Shown: in pieces, positions 1 to 10,761 of the stretch
How positions within the stretch are numbered: the first letter of the stretch is position 1
Layout: each line of letters opens with the position of its first letter
Source of the DNA: Linanthus parryae
Lineage: Eukaryota; Streptophyta; Magnoliopsida; Ericales; Polemoniaceae
Direction: 5' to 3'
NCBI GenBank assembly: GCA_023055425.1
Contig: JALGPY010000005.1
Location: 893,501 to 957,500, forward strand
DNA: 64,000 bases
The notes under the pieces: model-generated
The model's input: the letters and a program-made list of their open reading frames with translations, nothing else
What the model was told of the DNA's origin: nothing
Databases searched by the model: none
Made by a program: the position numbers and the translations under genes

Positions 1-838
1 GTTGTCAAACTATTTGGGTGCTGCTTAGAAACAGATGTTCCTCTCCTTGTTTATGAGTATGTTCCAAACGGGACACTGTTACATTCGTGACCCGAATGAG
101 GAGTTTCTGCTAACATGGGAAAGGCGGCTGCAGATTGCAACAGAAGTAGCTGGAGCTTTTTCATACTTGCACTATGCAGCCTCGGTACCAATCTATCATC
201 GAGACATCAAGTCAACAAACATACTCTTGGATGACCAATACAAGGCAAAAGTTTCAGATTTTGGAACATCAAGAACAATCGCCATTGATCAAACTCACAT
301 GACCACACGTGTACAAGGAACATTTGGATACATGGATCCAGAGTTTTACCGGTCTAGCCAATTTACAGAGAAGAGTGATGTTTACAGTTTTGGTGTTGTC
401 ATTGTTGAGCTTCTGACAGGGCGCAAACCAATATATACCGATGAATCCCAAGAGCCTAAAAGCTTAGCAGCCACTTTTGTGGAGGCAATGGAGGAGAACC
501 AGCTGATGGAGATACTTGATCCTGTGGTTCTGAAAGAAGGTTGTAAAGAAGAGATGATGGTTGTAGCTGACATTGCAAGGAGATGTTTGAAATTGAATGG
601 TAAAATGAGGCCTACAATGAAGGAAGTGGCGGTTGAACTCGAGGGTATTAGAATGTGTCGTGGTGGTCAGACTACTACTACGCGGCTGCAAACTTATGAT
701 GATCAGGTAGCTGAATATGATGAAATTGGTTATATGAATGGCTCTTGGGATACTTGTTCATCTTCAAGGGGAACTTGTTCTTATAAAAGAACTGCTTCAA
801 CATTAGACGCTGATCCATTGTTGTTGGATAAACTCTGA
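1..838 (+). pseudogene. WAK-like receptor kinase, 3' part, frameshifted
   Basis: This is the C-terminal part of a wall-associated-kinase-like Ser/Thr kinase; the upstream exons lie outside the window. The first 87 bases read the kinase hinge ([20 protein letters not shown]) in frame 1 and then hit TGA at 88-90. From about 83 the kinase resumes in frame 2 (IRDPNEEFLLTW) and runs to the stop at 836-838. It contains the catalytic HRDIKSTN, DFG (SDFGTS), the GTFGYMDPE activation-segment end and [15 protein letters not shown]. Against the intact paralogue at 2521-5065, five bases are missing after the codons for N-G-T-L, which accounts for the shift. The Ser/Thr-rich tail ends in DPLLLDKL, as in the paralogue (DAHPLLHL). 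Homology is certain. Loss of function is likely unless the lesion is an assembly error. Confidence 0.88.
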
Positions 839-1085
839 ATGTGTAAGTAAATTGTTAGTCCAGGGTAAATGTTTTATCGAGAGTGAGTCAATCTCTCCAG
901 CGTCTAGGTGTTATTTGCTTGCTGGGCTTTCTTTCAAATTTTAGTTCCGGTTCGGAAACTTGTATTCAGCTCAGATAGTTGGATCCAGTGTTTCTTTTTC
1001 TATCACTTTAGCTAATGAATTTGTTAAACTTCCATCTCCAAAACTTTCCATTACATTCTTTAACTGACTTGATGTCTGTGTGCTT

Positions 1086-1181
1086 TCTGCTATTGGTGCA
1101 TTGCTTTTAGTTGTTGCTGCTTGGTACTTGCACAAAACTATTGACAAACAGAGAAAACAAGAGGTACTAGGAGTTAGCTAA
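1086..1181 (+). pseudogene. Fossil WAKL transmembrane/juxtamembrane exon
   Basis: Thirty-one codons read SAIGALLLVVAAWYLHKTID followed by KQRKQEVLGVS and then TAA. This matches the start of the last exon of the intact WAKL gene ([30 protein letters not shown]), covering the membrane span and basic juxtamembrane stretch. The bases just upstream resemble that gene's intron 2 end, but the acceptor AG is degraded. No kinase sequence follows. This looks like a remnant of a third tandem copy between the two WAKL loci, probably deleted by unequal crossing-over (inference). Confidence 0.75.
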
Positions 1182-2520
1182 GCCTAAAAAATATCTTAAG
1201 AAGTTACTACATGATACCACAAGTTTACTGACTAATCACTTCTAGATCTCTTAATTTGCTGCATTCATCACATGAGTTTTGCGAGTTGCGGTGTTGAAAA
1301 TCTGTGTCAGTAAGACATGATGGATGTGTTGGGTATCGTGTGTGAGCGGATTGTCCCACATCGGAAAACAATTTATCAGATCTCCCTTATATAACTTGTG
1401 TGAAAGACATGCCCTGTACAATTACAATAATATCCACAGTCTCTTTTAATGGATTAACAATCTTTTAACGCTAATTAAGAATCATATATGGCTACTCTGT
1501 GACCTCCATGATGCAGCAAGGACCTTAAACTGTCACCATACATATGCAGTACGTTTCTTGGTAAAAGAAACAAAAATCTATTTAGGAGGCCGGTCATTTA
1601 TTTTCAGGATTTAATTTGATTTTTTTATTTAATGAATCACTCTGCGTTGGTAGTACAAGGTTTTACTAAAATATGAGAATCCAAAGGCAGCCATGAACAA
1701 CGAAGAAGGAAACTCGGGTTTATTGGAGTGAAAAACAATGAACGTAACAACACAATGAAAAATATATTTAGAGCCTTTACATAGGCTACAAGCATAAAAA
1801 GAAAGAACTACCCTTATTCCTGAAGTTCATATGCTAACCAGGAACTCCGTATATTCTTGTCAATAAAACAGGAGTATCACAATTTGAACCTTGTGCAAGG
1901 ATCAAGTAATTCCTCCGATAGTCACATCATCCCAATTTTCCTCCCCAATCCCAAGACATGGCCTTCGAGATCTTGAAAATATGTTATCAGTCAGTCAGTA
2001 AACAAATAGGTACCAATACTCCTGTAATCAGGCCTTTACAAGTCAACATCTTGAAGATATGATTACCAGACCAAAGACTTTATGTTCACTAATTCAAACA
2101 CACATTTACTACTTTTACTGGTACATTGACAGAGTTTGCAGTTAATGAGGAGCCAGTACAATATTGTTCTAATAATTCAGGGTCTTATCAAGTTTGCAAC
2201 CAATAAATTGAGTATAAATGTTTTCTTCAATAAAAATATCATCATTTCAACTCTTCATCTTTGAATAAGGACAAAGTCATTCCTTTCCTTCGGTAGTCAC
2301 ATCAATTTGTCAACTAGCAAACAACGGGAATAGAATTAGTAATAGTACTTAGCTAAGCCTCCTAAAACTCCATTATCTATGAAGTTGAAGTACATGACCA
2401 TTCACTTCTGTTCTTAAAATAATGCGATACCAAGACTTTTCTTGTTTTCTAATTGTATATGAATCTAATTTCTTTAGTTAGCTAGCTGCATATTCCTTTC
2501 CAAAACTTGAAAAACAAAAG
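1182..2520. other. Intergenic, AT-rich; weak LTR-like fragment; WAKL promoter region
   Basis: No coding sequence was recognised. TCCCACATCGG at 1354-1364 followed by a TATATAA-type sequence near 1388 is a combination common in plant retroelement LTR promoters; with no matching end or duplication I treat it as a possible LTR scrap. The last few hundred bases should hold the promoter of the WAKL gene that starts at 2521, and a TATA-like TGTATATGAA lies about 65 bp before the ATG. Confidence 0.35.
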
Positions 2521-5065
2521 ATGGTCTTTCTGTTCGAGCTCATGTTCGCTATCGTATTCGTTTTAGCTCAATTTCCATTATCCCATACCCAAATCATACT
2601 CAATGACACTTGTCCTGGAGATGAGTACTGCGGGGCTGTGTGGATTCAGTATCCATTTGGTTTGAGGAAAGGTTGTTACTATGATAGTTGGTTTGAGGTT
2701 GAATGCAGGAGGGCAAGCAACGTGAGCTCTCCACGGCCGTTTCTGAAAAGGATCAACAATCTAGAGTTACAAGCTATTTCCATCTCAGATAATTCTGCCA
2801 GAATCAGGGGTCCGGTGATACGAAGGAATTGCTCAGCTGCTGATGAAGTCAACCAAGAAGATAAGTTGAACTTTGAAGGAAGCCCATTCTTCTTCTCAGA
2901 CCATAACAGCTTCGTGGGAGTGGGCTGCAATGCCATCACCTTGTTGGCATACGACAACAAAACCATGAGGGGATGCTTGTCTACTTGTCCCACCAGCAGC
3001 AGTGATGGCGGTCGCTGCAAGACCTCTTTTCCTTCATATCTTCAAACACTCAGGCCAATTTTCAAGAGCTTTGAAAACTCAGGAGATGAGAAATCCTGCA
3101 GTACTGGTACCAGTAACACAGCCTTCATATCTACATCGCTTTTTCCATCAACCGATATTGGTAAACCTTATGTTCCTGTTGAGCTTGAATGGGTTTTATT
3201 CAATGCAACACGGCAACAATTTGAATACAATAAAACTACCACATGGTGTAGGCCAAGGGCGATAGACCTTAGGGTTAATGGAAGCTCTCAGACCACTGCG
3301 ACTCTTCAATGCCAGTGTACAACCGGCTACACTGGAAATCCTTACCTTCGGAATGGCTGTTACGGTAAGGGTATGTTATTTCATTAATATGATATAATTT
3401 AATGTCTCCTTTTTGTATTTCCTGTTTCTTTTATAGAAGAAGTTACTTGAAGGAGTATCTCGTAAATGGCACCCATGATCTCACAGAGTCATTGACTCCA
3501 ATACAGGATTTCAAGTCACCAAGTCGTAAATTGCTTCTCTTATAGATTTGGTCACTTTTAACAACATTTTCTTAATTACGAGCATTTTCCTAATGTGGAT
3601 CTTAGTAGTGGTGTTTTCTTGAGAGATTCTGTTAACCTATATATTTCAGATAATACCTGCTTGGAGAATCCTACAATGTGTAACAAACCAAAAGCAACCG
3701 AGCCCAAAAGTAGCGCAGCAAAAATTGGTACTATTTTCTTACGCTTTAGTAGTTTACTTTCAGCTTTGCGTTTACTGATGCTGAAATAGTTTTGTTAAGT
3801 ACATAATTTTAACATTCTATGTTGATGCAGGAATTTTATCTGCAATTGGTGCATTGTTTTTGGCTGTGGTCAATTGGTACTTGTACAAATTGTTGAAGAA
3901 AAGGATTGACCAAAAGCGCAAGGAAAGATTTTTTAAACGCAATGGTGGATTGTTGTTGCGACAGAAGTTGTATTCAAGAAATGGTACAGTTGAAGAAACC
4001 AAGTTGTTCAGTTCTAAGGAGCTGGAAAAGGCCACCGATCATTACAATACAGACCGAACACTAGGGCAAGGAGGACAAGGTACAGTTTACAAAGGAATGT
4101 TGTCTGATGGGAGGATTGTAGCAGTTAAGAAGTCCAAGGTAATCGACGAGGGAAGACTTAATCAGTTTATTAACGAGGTTGTCATCCTTTCAAAGATCAA
4201 CCATAGGAATGTAGTCAAGTTGTTGGGGTGTTGCCTGGAGACAGATGTCCCCATGCTTGTTTACGAGTTCATTCCAAATGGAACACTCTTTGAACTCATT
4301 CACACCCCAAATAAGGAGTTTTTGTTGACATGGGACATGCGCTTGCAGATAGCCACTGAAGTTGCAGGAGCTCTTTATTACCTGCACTATGCAGCCTCAA
4401 TGCCTATTTATCACAGGGACATCAAGTCCTCAAACATACTGTTGGATGAAAAATACAAAGCAAAAGTTTCTGACTTCGGAATATCAAGATCGGTTCCCAT
4501 TGATCAAACTCATATGACCACAATAGTTCAGGGTACTTTTGGGTACCTAGATCCTGAGTACTTCCGGTCTAACCAGTTCACTGAAAAGAGCGATGTTTAC
4601 AGTTTTGGAGTAGTCATTGTTGAGCTTTTAACAGGTAGAAAACCAGTCTCTAGCGACCCGGAAGAAACTAGAGGATTAGCTGCGTGTTTTGTGGATTCAA
4701 TGGAGGAGAATAAGTTGGTTGAGATTCTCGATCCTCTGATTATGATGGAAGGTTGGAGAGAAGACATTGTGGCATCTGTTGCAGGGATTGCACAAAGATG
4801 TCTGCACATGAATGGGAAGATGAGGCCTACGATGAAACAAGTGGCTGTCGAGTTGGAAGGAATCAGAATGTCGAGAGGGAAATCTACTACTGTAACTCAA
4901 CAAAGAAGTTGTCAAGTAGTGGGTGAACGCGAGAGTACCAGTACAAGCGCTGCTGATAACATCTGGTCTCGAGATGGTAATTCAACTTCTTCGACTGCAA
5001 CAGAGACTTGCTTTTACAGTGCCACTGCCTCAACATTCGATGCTCACCCACTATTGCATCTCTGA
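2521..5065 (+). CDS. Wall-associated-kinase-like receptor kinase (three exons)
   Basis: Proposed exons are 2521-3364, 3650-3727 and 3831-5065 (GT-AG introns, both phase 1), giving 718 residues with no internal stop. The ATG is the first in frame and opens a signal peptide (about residues 1-24). A cysteine-rich GUB_WAK galacturonan-binding ectodomain follows, ending in [19 protein letters not shown]. The small second exon ([11 protein letters not shown]) stands where a calcium-binding EGF repeat normally sits but is very short. A membrane span lies at about 309-330. The cytoplasmic kinase has an intact Gly loop (GQGGQGTV, about 386), VAVKK Lys407, HRDIKSSN Asp504, DFG Asp522 and [11 protein letters not shown]. 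This is an RD-type kinase expected at the plasma membrane, where family members sense pectin or pathogen-derived wall fragments. Family identity is firm; the ligand is unknown. Splice sites are inferred by eye. Confidence 0.9.
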
Positions 5066-5956
5066 ACAAACAATGACATTCAACTGTAATTTTGATACTC
5101 CTGTGTCAGTTGTTGTTTGCGAGAATTTACCACTTATCTGGCTTGATTGTAGCATTAGCCTTTTTTTAAGCACAAATGACACTAAGCCTCTATGCACTTT
5201 AAACTTTGTGACATTAAACCTCTGTCACTTCCAATTTACCCGTAGAAGCCCTTTCAGTTTAGTTTTTGGTACACAAATTGGCGCAATCGACTAACGGTGT
5301 TACTAGGCACGATGTCAAATAGTTCTTGGTTCTTCCAGTTAGTAATATTTGGTTGTAAGTATTTGATAAATTCCAGCTTCCATAGGTCAAGGTTTTGAAA
5401 ATTGCTTGTTGTCACCAACAAGATTCGAGTTGATCACAATGGTGTTTGGAATTTGGTTATTTGTTTGCAGCAACAGAGGGCAATGATCTGAGTTAAGCCG
5501 CCGTAAGTGAGTGATGGAACACTGAGGAAAGTTTTCAAAATCAACAAGTTGACAAAGAAATAACTGTATAAGGATCAAAATCCCCACATTTATCATGCTT
5601 ACCCAATAGTTACAATTCAAAATCGTAAAACTAAGAACCCTAATTTTCAAAGTTAAATTTACAAATTCATCCACAAATCAGTAGTTATAACACGTGTACC
5701 AGCAAGATAAATCAACGAACTCAACAGAACAATGACCAATTGACAGGTTGTAGAAAAATAAGAAGAGGAGTCTGAGAGAGTTTTGAAACCATACCTGTAA
5801 CTGGAAGCTTCATTCCAGGGTACAGCCGTACAGAAACTTCACTCCGGCGGTGTAGCGGTGACCGGCGACTTCACTCCGGGAGGCACATCAACGGCTCCGA
5901 TGCCCATCTCAGCGCTTCTTGCTGTCGAAGTCCGACTACTATCGTGGAGGTCCAGT
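5066..5956. other. Intergenic; possible first exon of a minus-strand gene
   Basis: This follows the WAKL stop and contains its 3' UTR. On the minus strand, GC-richer sequence around 5800-5950 ends with a short reading start (MKLPVT) directly before CAG|GTATGG-like donor sequence near 5794-5800. That could be a 5' UTR plus a tiny first exon, but no second exon was found, and the hAT MITE sits immediately upstream of it on that strand. Treat as a weak hint only. Confidence 0.25.
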
Positions 5957-6624
5957 TAGGGCTGCAACTCGGGCTTGTCCAAGCCCAAGCCCGAGTTCTG
6001 TCGGGCTGCCCAAGCCCAGCGCAGCCCGGACTAGGAGCATCGTCTGCCCGTCCAGGCCCAAATTCGAACAAACAAATTCGGGTTCGGTTGAATTCGGGCT
6101 AGCCCATTGAATTAAATAAACTAACATAATTATCAAATTCAATTCAATCAAAATTATCTCCTTAAAGTTAAGTCTTAACTTACAAATACAAATAGATACC
6201 GAATAGAGACACTTTAATATTTTAAGGCTAAAATATAATGACTATATATTGTTAGAGTGAATTAAAAAAATATCAATTCATACAAGAGAATACTAAGTAT
6301 TTTGTGAAAAAAATCTATTAGTTAAGTGAATAGACATATTTAAAAATATCACTAATAACTAATAGAAAAGTAAAAAGATTTTTGATAAATATGCTATATA
6401 ATACTCTCCGAATTTAACATTTTATAGGTAATGATTATACAAATCGGGCAATTCGGGCTAGCCCATAGTTTAATATTCGTACCCAAGCCCGACCCCAATT
6501 GCAGTTCGGGTTGAGAATTTTTGCCCGAGCCCGTCCAACATACTCAAAACATGTGCCCAAGCCCGACTTTAGTCCGGGCTGGGTTCGGGTTGGTCGGGTT
6601 CAGCCCGTCCAAGTTGCACCCCTA
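5957..6624. mobile_element. hAT-type MITE with 8-bp target duplication
   Basis: The termini are TAGGGCTGCAACTCGGGCTTG on the left and, reading inward from the right, TAGGGGTGCAACTTGGACGGG. They form imperfect inverted repeats of the kind seen in plant hAT MITEs. The element is flanked by a perfect 8-bp direct repeat GGTCCAGT (5949-5956 and 6625-6632), which is diagnostic of hAT transposition. At 668 bp it is AT-rich inside, with GC-rich subterminal CCCGAGCCCG/CGGGCT blocks in both orientations. It encodes no transposase, so it is non-autonomous. Confidence 0.9.
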
Positions 6625-6792
6625 GGTCCAGTAAAGTGAGAAAGGAAACCAAAAAAAATGAAAAATAGTTGGTTTAGTTTTTATATAAGGGGTCTGATTG
6701 AACGTATAAAAACTGTTAGGGAGTACAGACAAAAATTTTAAGGGGCGCAAATGCAAATTAGTGAAGAGCCCTGTTAAAAATATCAAGTAGTT

Positions 6793-6929
6793 GGGGGGGG
6801 GGGGGGGGGGGGGTGTGCTGTAGTTAGGTAAAATTTGAGGGGGCACACACCACCCCCGTGCCCCTCTTGTCTTGACTCTTGATACAACCTCCAAACCCAC
6901 CCCCCACCCCCCACCCCCCCCCCCCCCCC
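6793..6929. repeat. Poly-G run and C-rich run in inverted arrangement
   Basis: A run of 21 G (6793-6813) is followed about 80 bp later by a C-rich tract (6896-6929) ending in 16 consecutive C. The two can pair as a long G/C hairpin, and either strand could form a quadruplex. Apparent glycine- or proline-rich reading frames across it are low-complexity artefacts. Homopolymer length may be affected by sequencing error. Confidence 0.85.
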
Positions 6930-6984
6930 AATAGACCACAGAACCCAAACCCCAGAGCCAATCAACATTCCCAACCTAAGAAAT

Positions 6985-7459
6985 TGTCAGGAATTGAGAA
7001 GTTATGACCTAGATTGAGAAGAGAGAAGAACAATTCAAGAGGGTGATGAGAGAAATATCTGTAATTTTTTCATGAACCCATAAGGAAGCAATAGTCTTCC
7101 TTATATACAACAGGGAAGGGGTAGATTTGCTAATAATGAAAATAAAGGGAAAGTGAAGAATAAAAGGAAGTTTGTAACGGTCATAGACCAGCTGGCTAAC
7201 CGTGACGAGCTTCAACCAATAAGAGATGTCCAATTTGCCACGTTGTACTCCACGCAGACCACTAGAGCAATACGGCACCGTTACCCTAAACCTTTTGATC
7301 CACTTCAACGGCTCAGATGGAAATCTCCCCTTCATCCAACGGCAACTGCTTGCTCTCACTTCATGTCATTAGTTTAGGCTTCCTTTCACTTTAGTCTCAA
7401 AGATAGGTCATCACTTTAATAACCAGTTCAGTTTAGTCCCTCATTTCCATAACCTGACA
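6985..7459 (-). mobile_element. 3' LTR of truncated chromovirus
   Basis: It begins TGTCAGG and ends CCTGACA (7-bp inverted termini). It lies directly downstream, on the minus strand, of the integrase/chromodomain reading frame. Reading that strand, an AAAGGGGAGTG polypurine tract abuts the LTR, so this 475-bp block is the 3' LTR. No second copy is present because the element's 5' part is missing. Confidence 0.8.
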
Positions 7460-7502
7460 AAGCACTCCCCTTTAAGATTCATGACCTCATGAATCAATCC
7501 AG

Positions 7503-8735
7503 TTATGGAAACTGACTCTTAAGAGAGAGATAATCCTCCCAAGTAGCCTCTAAAGGAAGGGAATTAGCCCAGTGAACCAATGCCATAACCAATGGAGCAT
7601 TATTCTTCTTGACAAGTTTTTTGTCAGGAATAGCTAATGGTCCACACAGTAACTGGCCTTCAGGACCAACCTTGGGCAAATGAGGAGAGCTGCAAATGGA
7701 AGAACCCTTAGTCAGTTTCAGTTGAGACACATGAAACACAGAATGTATCAGGGCAGAAGGAGGCAATTCTAATTGGTAAGCCACCTTACCAATTCTTTGT
7801 AACACAGCAAAAGGCCCATAGAACTTGGCAGCCAACTTGTGATTACTCCCGTGCACTACTGAGCCTTGTCTATAAGGCTGCAGTTTGAGAAAGACCAGAT
7901 CCCTCACATTGAACTGCCTCTCAGTCCTTTGCTGGTTTGCATAATGACACATCCTCTCCTGAGCTTTGAGTAAATTAGCCTGGAGCAGCAACACCATCCT
8001 CTTCCTGTCTTCCATGAACTTATCCAACTCAGGTACTCCACTCTTATTGAGCTGGTGAAAAGTATGAATAGCAGGAGTGTATCCATAAAGGACCTCAAAA
8101 GGTGAAACTTTTAGACTGCTGTGGAAAGAAGTATTGTACCATAACTCAGCAAGGGGCGGCCACTTAGACCAATGGTGTGGCCTGTCTACAGTAACACATC
8201 TAAGGTAATTTTCCAAACATTGATTCAATCTCTCAGTCTGGCCATCAGTCTGAGGATGATATGCTTTCGAGTAGTGTAATTTAGTACCTACTCCCTTAAA
8301 CAACAAACTCCAGAATTGACTGAGAAAAATGCTATCCCTCTCACCCATAATTGTTTCAGGTAAGCCATGCAGCTTGTGAATGTGATCCAAGAAGACTTGA
8401 GCAATGTCAGCTGCAGTGTAGGGGTGAGTGAGAGCAATGAAGTGGCCATACTTAGAAAATCTATCCACCACTACTAATATAGCATTCTTGCCAGCTGACT
8501 TTGGTAATCCTTCCACAAAAGATGTGAATCCATGGCTTGGCAGGTACAGGCAGTGGCTGCAACAACCCTGGATATCGCACATTTTCCCCTTTCATTCTTT
8601 GACAGATATCACATTCTTTGACCCAGGTTTTTACATCTTTACTCATGTGTGGCCAAAAGAAAACTACAACCAGTCTCTTGTAAGTTCCCCTGATACCTGA
8701 ATGCCCTCCTACACCACTATTGTGCATCTAAGCAA
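7503..8735 (-). pseudogene. Chromovirus integrase with C-terminal chromodomain (Ty3)
   Basis: Two overlapping frames form the 3' part of a Ty3/gypsy pol. Upstream is an HHCC zinc-binding segment (GGHSGIRGTYKRL..FFWP..CDICQRMKG). It continues, after a frameshift near 8500-8580, into the integrase core (VVVDRFSKYGHFIAL; the usual D-x-G active-site region before it is degraded; QTDGQTERLNQ intact) and the GPFAVLQRIGKVAYQLELP region. It ends in a chromodomain (KLVKKNNAPLVMALVHW..EATWEDYLSLKSQFP), which targets integration to marked chromatin in this group. The domain order is typical of chromoviruses. The clade is not assigned. The frameshift and the missing 5' half show it is dead. Confidence 0.88.
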
Positions 8736-9045
8736 TCAATGTAGACCTCAAAGTGCCATGTGAACCCTCATAAATGAGCTGTCCTTTCTTTAGTAACCCA
8801 TCCTGAAGTATCCAGCCCATGACCTCTTCTGGAGCTACAGTGAGTTGAGTAATGTGTTGAGTGGCCAAAGCATCACTATCATAGGACTAACACACATCTT
8901 TTACCCAATGAGGCACAACTATAGACACAGCATTGGATTGCCCTTCAGTTAACACCCTGGACAAAGCATCTGCAACAACATTTTCCCTGCCTTTTTTTAA
9001 TAGAATTTCATAATCCAGCCCCATCAATTTACTGACCCATTTCTG

Positions 9046-9294
9046 TTACAATAGTGTACTGATCTTCTGTTCCACAAGAAACTTCAAACTATAATGGTCA
9101 GTTCTGATTTGAAATTTGGCAGTTTCCAAATAAGACATCCACCTTGTAACTGCCTGTACTACAGCTAGCAATTCCTTTTCATAAGTGGAATAGCCCAGAT
9201 GCTTGTCAGCCAGAGACTTACAAAAATAGGCCAAGGGTCTGCCTTCTTGCATCAGAACAGCACCAATACCACAATGGCTTGCATCTGTCTCCAA
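9046..9294 (-). pseudogene. RNase H fragment of the chromovirus
   Basis: The frame METDASHCGIGAVLMQEGRPLAYF..KELLAVVQAVTRWMSYL..FQIRTDHYSLKFL matches the Ty3 RNase H domain: TDAS holds the first catalytic Asp, KELLAV the Glu and RTDH a further Asp. It stops at an in-frame TAA at 9046 within the linker. A poly-A-like insertion (around 9298-9309) separates it from the RT segment. The interval to the integrase carries broken coding sequence in other frames. Confidence 0.82.
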
Positions 9295-9464
9295 GATAAA
9301 AAAAAAAATGTAAAGTCAGACAAAGCTAGTACAGGGGTGGAATTCATAGCTGATCTAAGAGTCTCAAATGCTAACTAAGCTTCTTCATTCCATTCAAAAG
9401 CTCCTTTCTTGAGTAGGGCAGCAAGAGGTCTAGCTATATTGCCATAGTTTCTCACAAACCTTCT

Positions 9465-9885
9465 CTAGTAGCCAGTAAGACCCAGAAATCCTCTTAAAAT
9501 TTTGATAGTTTTTGGAGTAGGCCAATTCAGCACTACTGAAATTTTTGCAGGATCAGCTTGTACCCCTTCACCATTGATCAAATGGCCTAAATATTCAGTG
9601 GTGGTCTGGAGGAAAGAACATTTTGACATTTTGGCATACAACTTATTTTGCAACATCACCTCCAATGTAGTACTAAGGTGTTGAAGGTGTTCCTCCTCTG
9701 ATTTTCTATATGCCAATATGTCATCAAAGAAAACCAATAGAAACTTTTTGAGGTAGGGTTTGAACACCTTGTTCATTAGGCTTTGAAAGGTGGTAGGTGC
9801 ATTGGTAAGCCCAAATGGCATCACCATGAACTCATACAACCCGTCATGAGTCCTAAAGGCAGTTTTAGGAATGTCCTCCTCGGTC
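9465..9885 (-). pseudogene. Reverse transcriptase fragment of the chromovirus
   Basis: Read on the minus strand, DIPKTAFRTHDGLYEFMVMP, then FGLTNAPTTFQ, LVFFDDILAY (the catalytic xDD box) and YLGHLINGEGV are consecutive Ty3 RT motifs. Similarity stops near 9885, so the N-terminal RT, protease, gag and 5' LTR are all gone. This border is the 5' truncation point of the element; the sequence beyond it looks unrelated. Confidence 0.85.
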
Positions 9886-10660
9886 AGTTCATTGCCATCG
9901 AACCGAATCTAACTAAAACCCAAAACCCACAAATTTTGGCACCGAGTTGATGATTAAAAGCGAACCTCAAAGTTGTAAAAATTACCTTCTTCGGAGAGAT
10001 CTCTGCTTGTTTGGTTCCGGCTTGTTGATACAACTGGTGAGCGATCTTCTCACATACCTGACACTTTATTTAACAGCAAAACGATCAATTCTCATAATCT
10101 GCCAATTGCTAGGGGAAAGAAGGGTTATGAACGAGCCTTAAATCCAGATGAAAAACCAATCCGAAACTGAGAGAGAGAGAGTGAGAGAGAGAGATTCATA
10201 ATCAGGACCGTCTCTAGCATTTTGGTGGCCTAAAGCGTGTATAAATGTGAGACCCTCGTATATTTTTCTAGACATGCTTTAAATTGCAAAGATCTTATGT
10301 GGAAACATTTTGTGCATTGTATGTGCAATGTACGTGCTACATTCGTGTTAAATCGCACGCTTCATGTTTTTATTTTATATATACGATTTATATTTGTTCA
10401 CGTTTAATAAAATCTTAAATTTTATTTCAAATTGTCAAAGTCAACGATTCATGACAGAAAGATATGTGATCTGCGTTTGAAGTATCTCAATAATAATTTA
10501 TAAAATGCTAAAATTATTTCCATTTTTAGGGAAAAATGCTAAAACTATTTCCAAAAATGTACATTAAATACTAAGCTACTTGTATTATTTTTAAAATTTA
10601 AGGTCCTCTATAACAGTTACCAAGAATCTCAACAGCAGTTGGTCCGAGCCTCAACACCAG
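9886..10660. other. Intergenic, no recognised gene
   Basis: AT-rich sequence with a GA microsatellite at about 10170-10192. A GGACCGTCTCTAGCATTTTG stretch at 10205 resembles degraded DNA-transposon ends, but no partner end or duplication was seen. A short minus-strand stretch near 9985-10060 looks exon-like, but nothing could be assigned. Confidence 0.3.
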
Positions 10661-10750
10661 GATTCAGCTTGTTGATAAAGTAGAGAGAGAGATTGTTGTG
10701 AGATTGTTGTGTTTGCTCTGTTGTTCTGCTCCATATGGGTTTCAATTTTT
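10661..10750. repeat. Segment duplicated at 34129-34248
   Basis: The block starting GATTCAGCTTGTTG, through a GA-rich tract and ending GGGTTTCAATTTTT, recurs in the same orientation at 34129-34248. The second copy has a longer GA microsatellite and a few substitutions. The first copy runs directly into the pectinesterase fragment, the second into unrelated sequence. The solo-LTR stack lies between them. The duplication therefore predates that insertion or belongs to an older local repeat. Confidence 0.8.
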
Positions 10751-10761
10751 CTCTCTCTCAA

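Noticed and set aside
6622..6974. Gly- and Pro-rich frames around 6793-6929
   Set aside because: Produced by the poly-G and poly-C runs.
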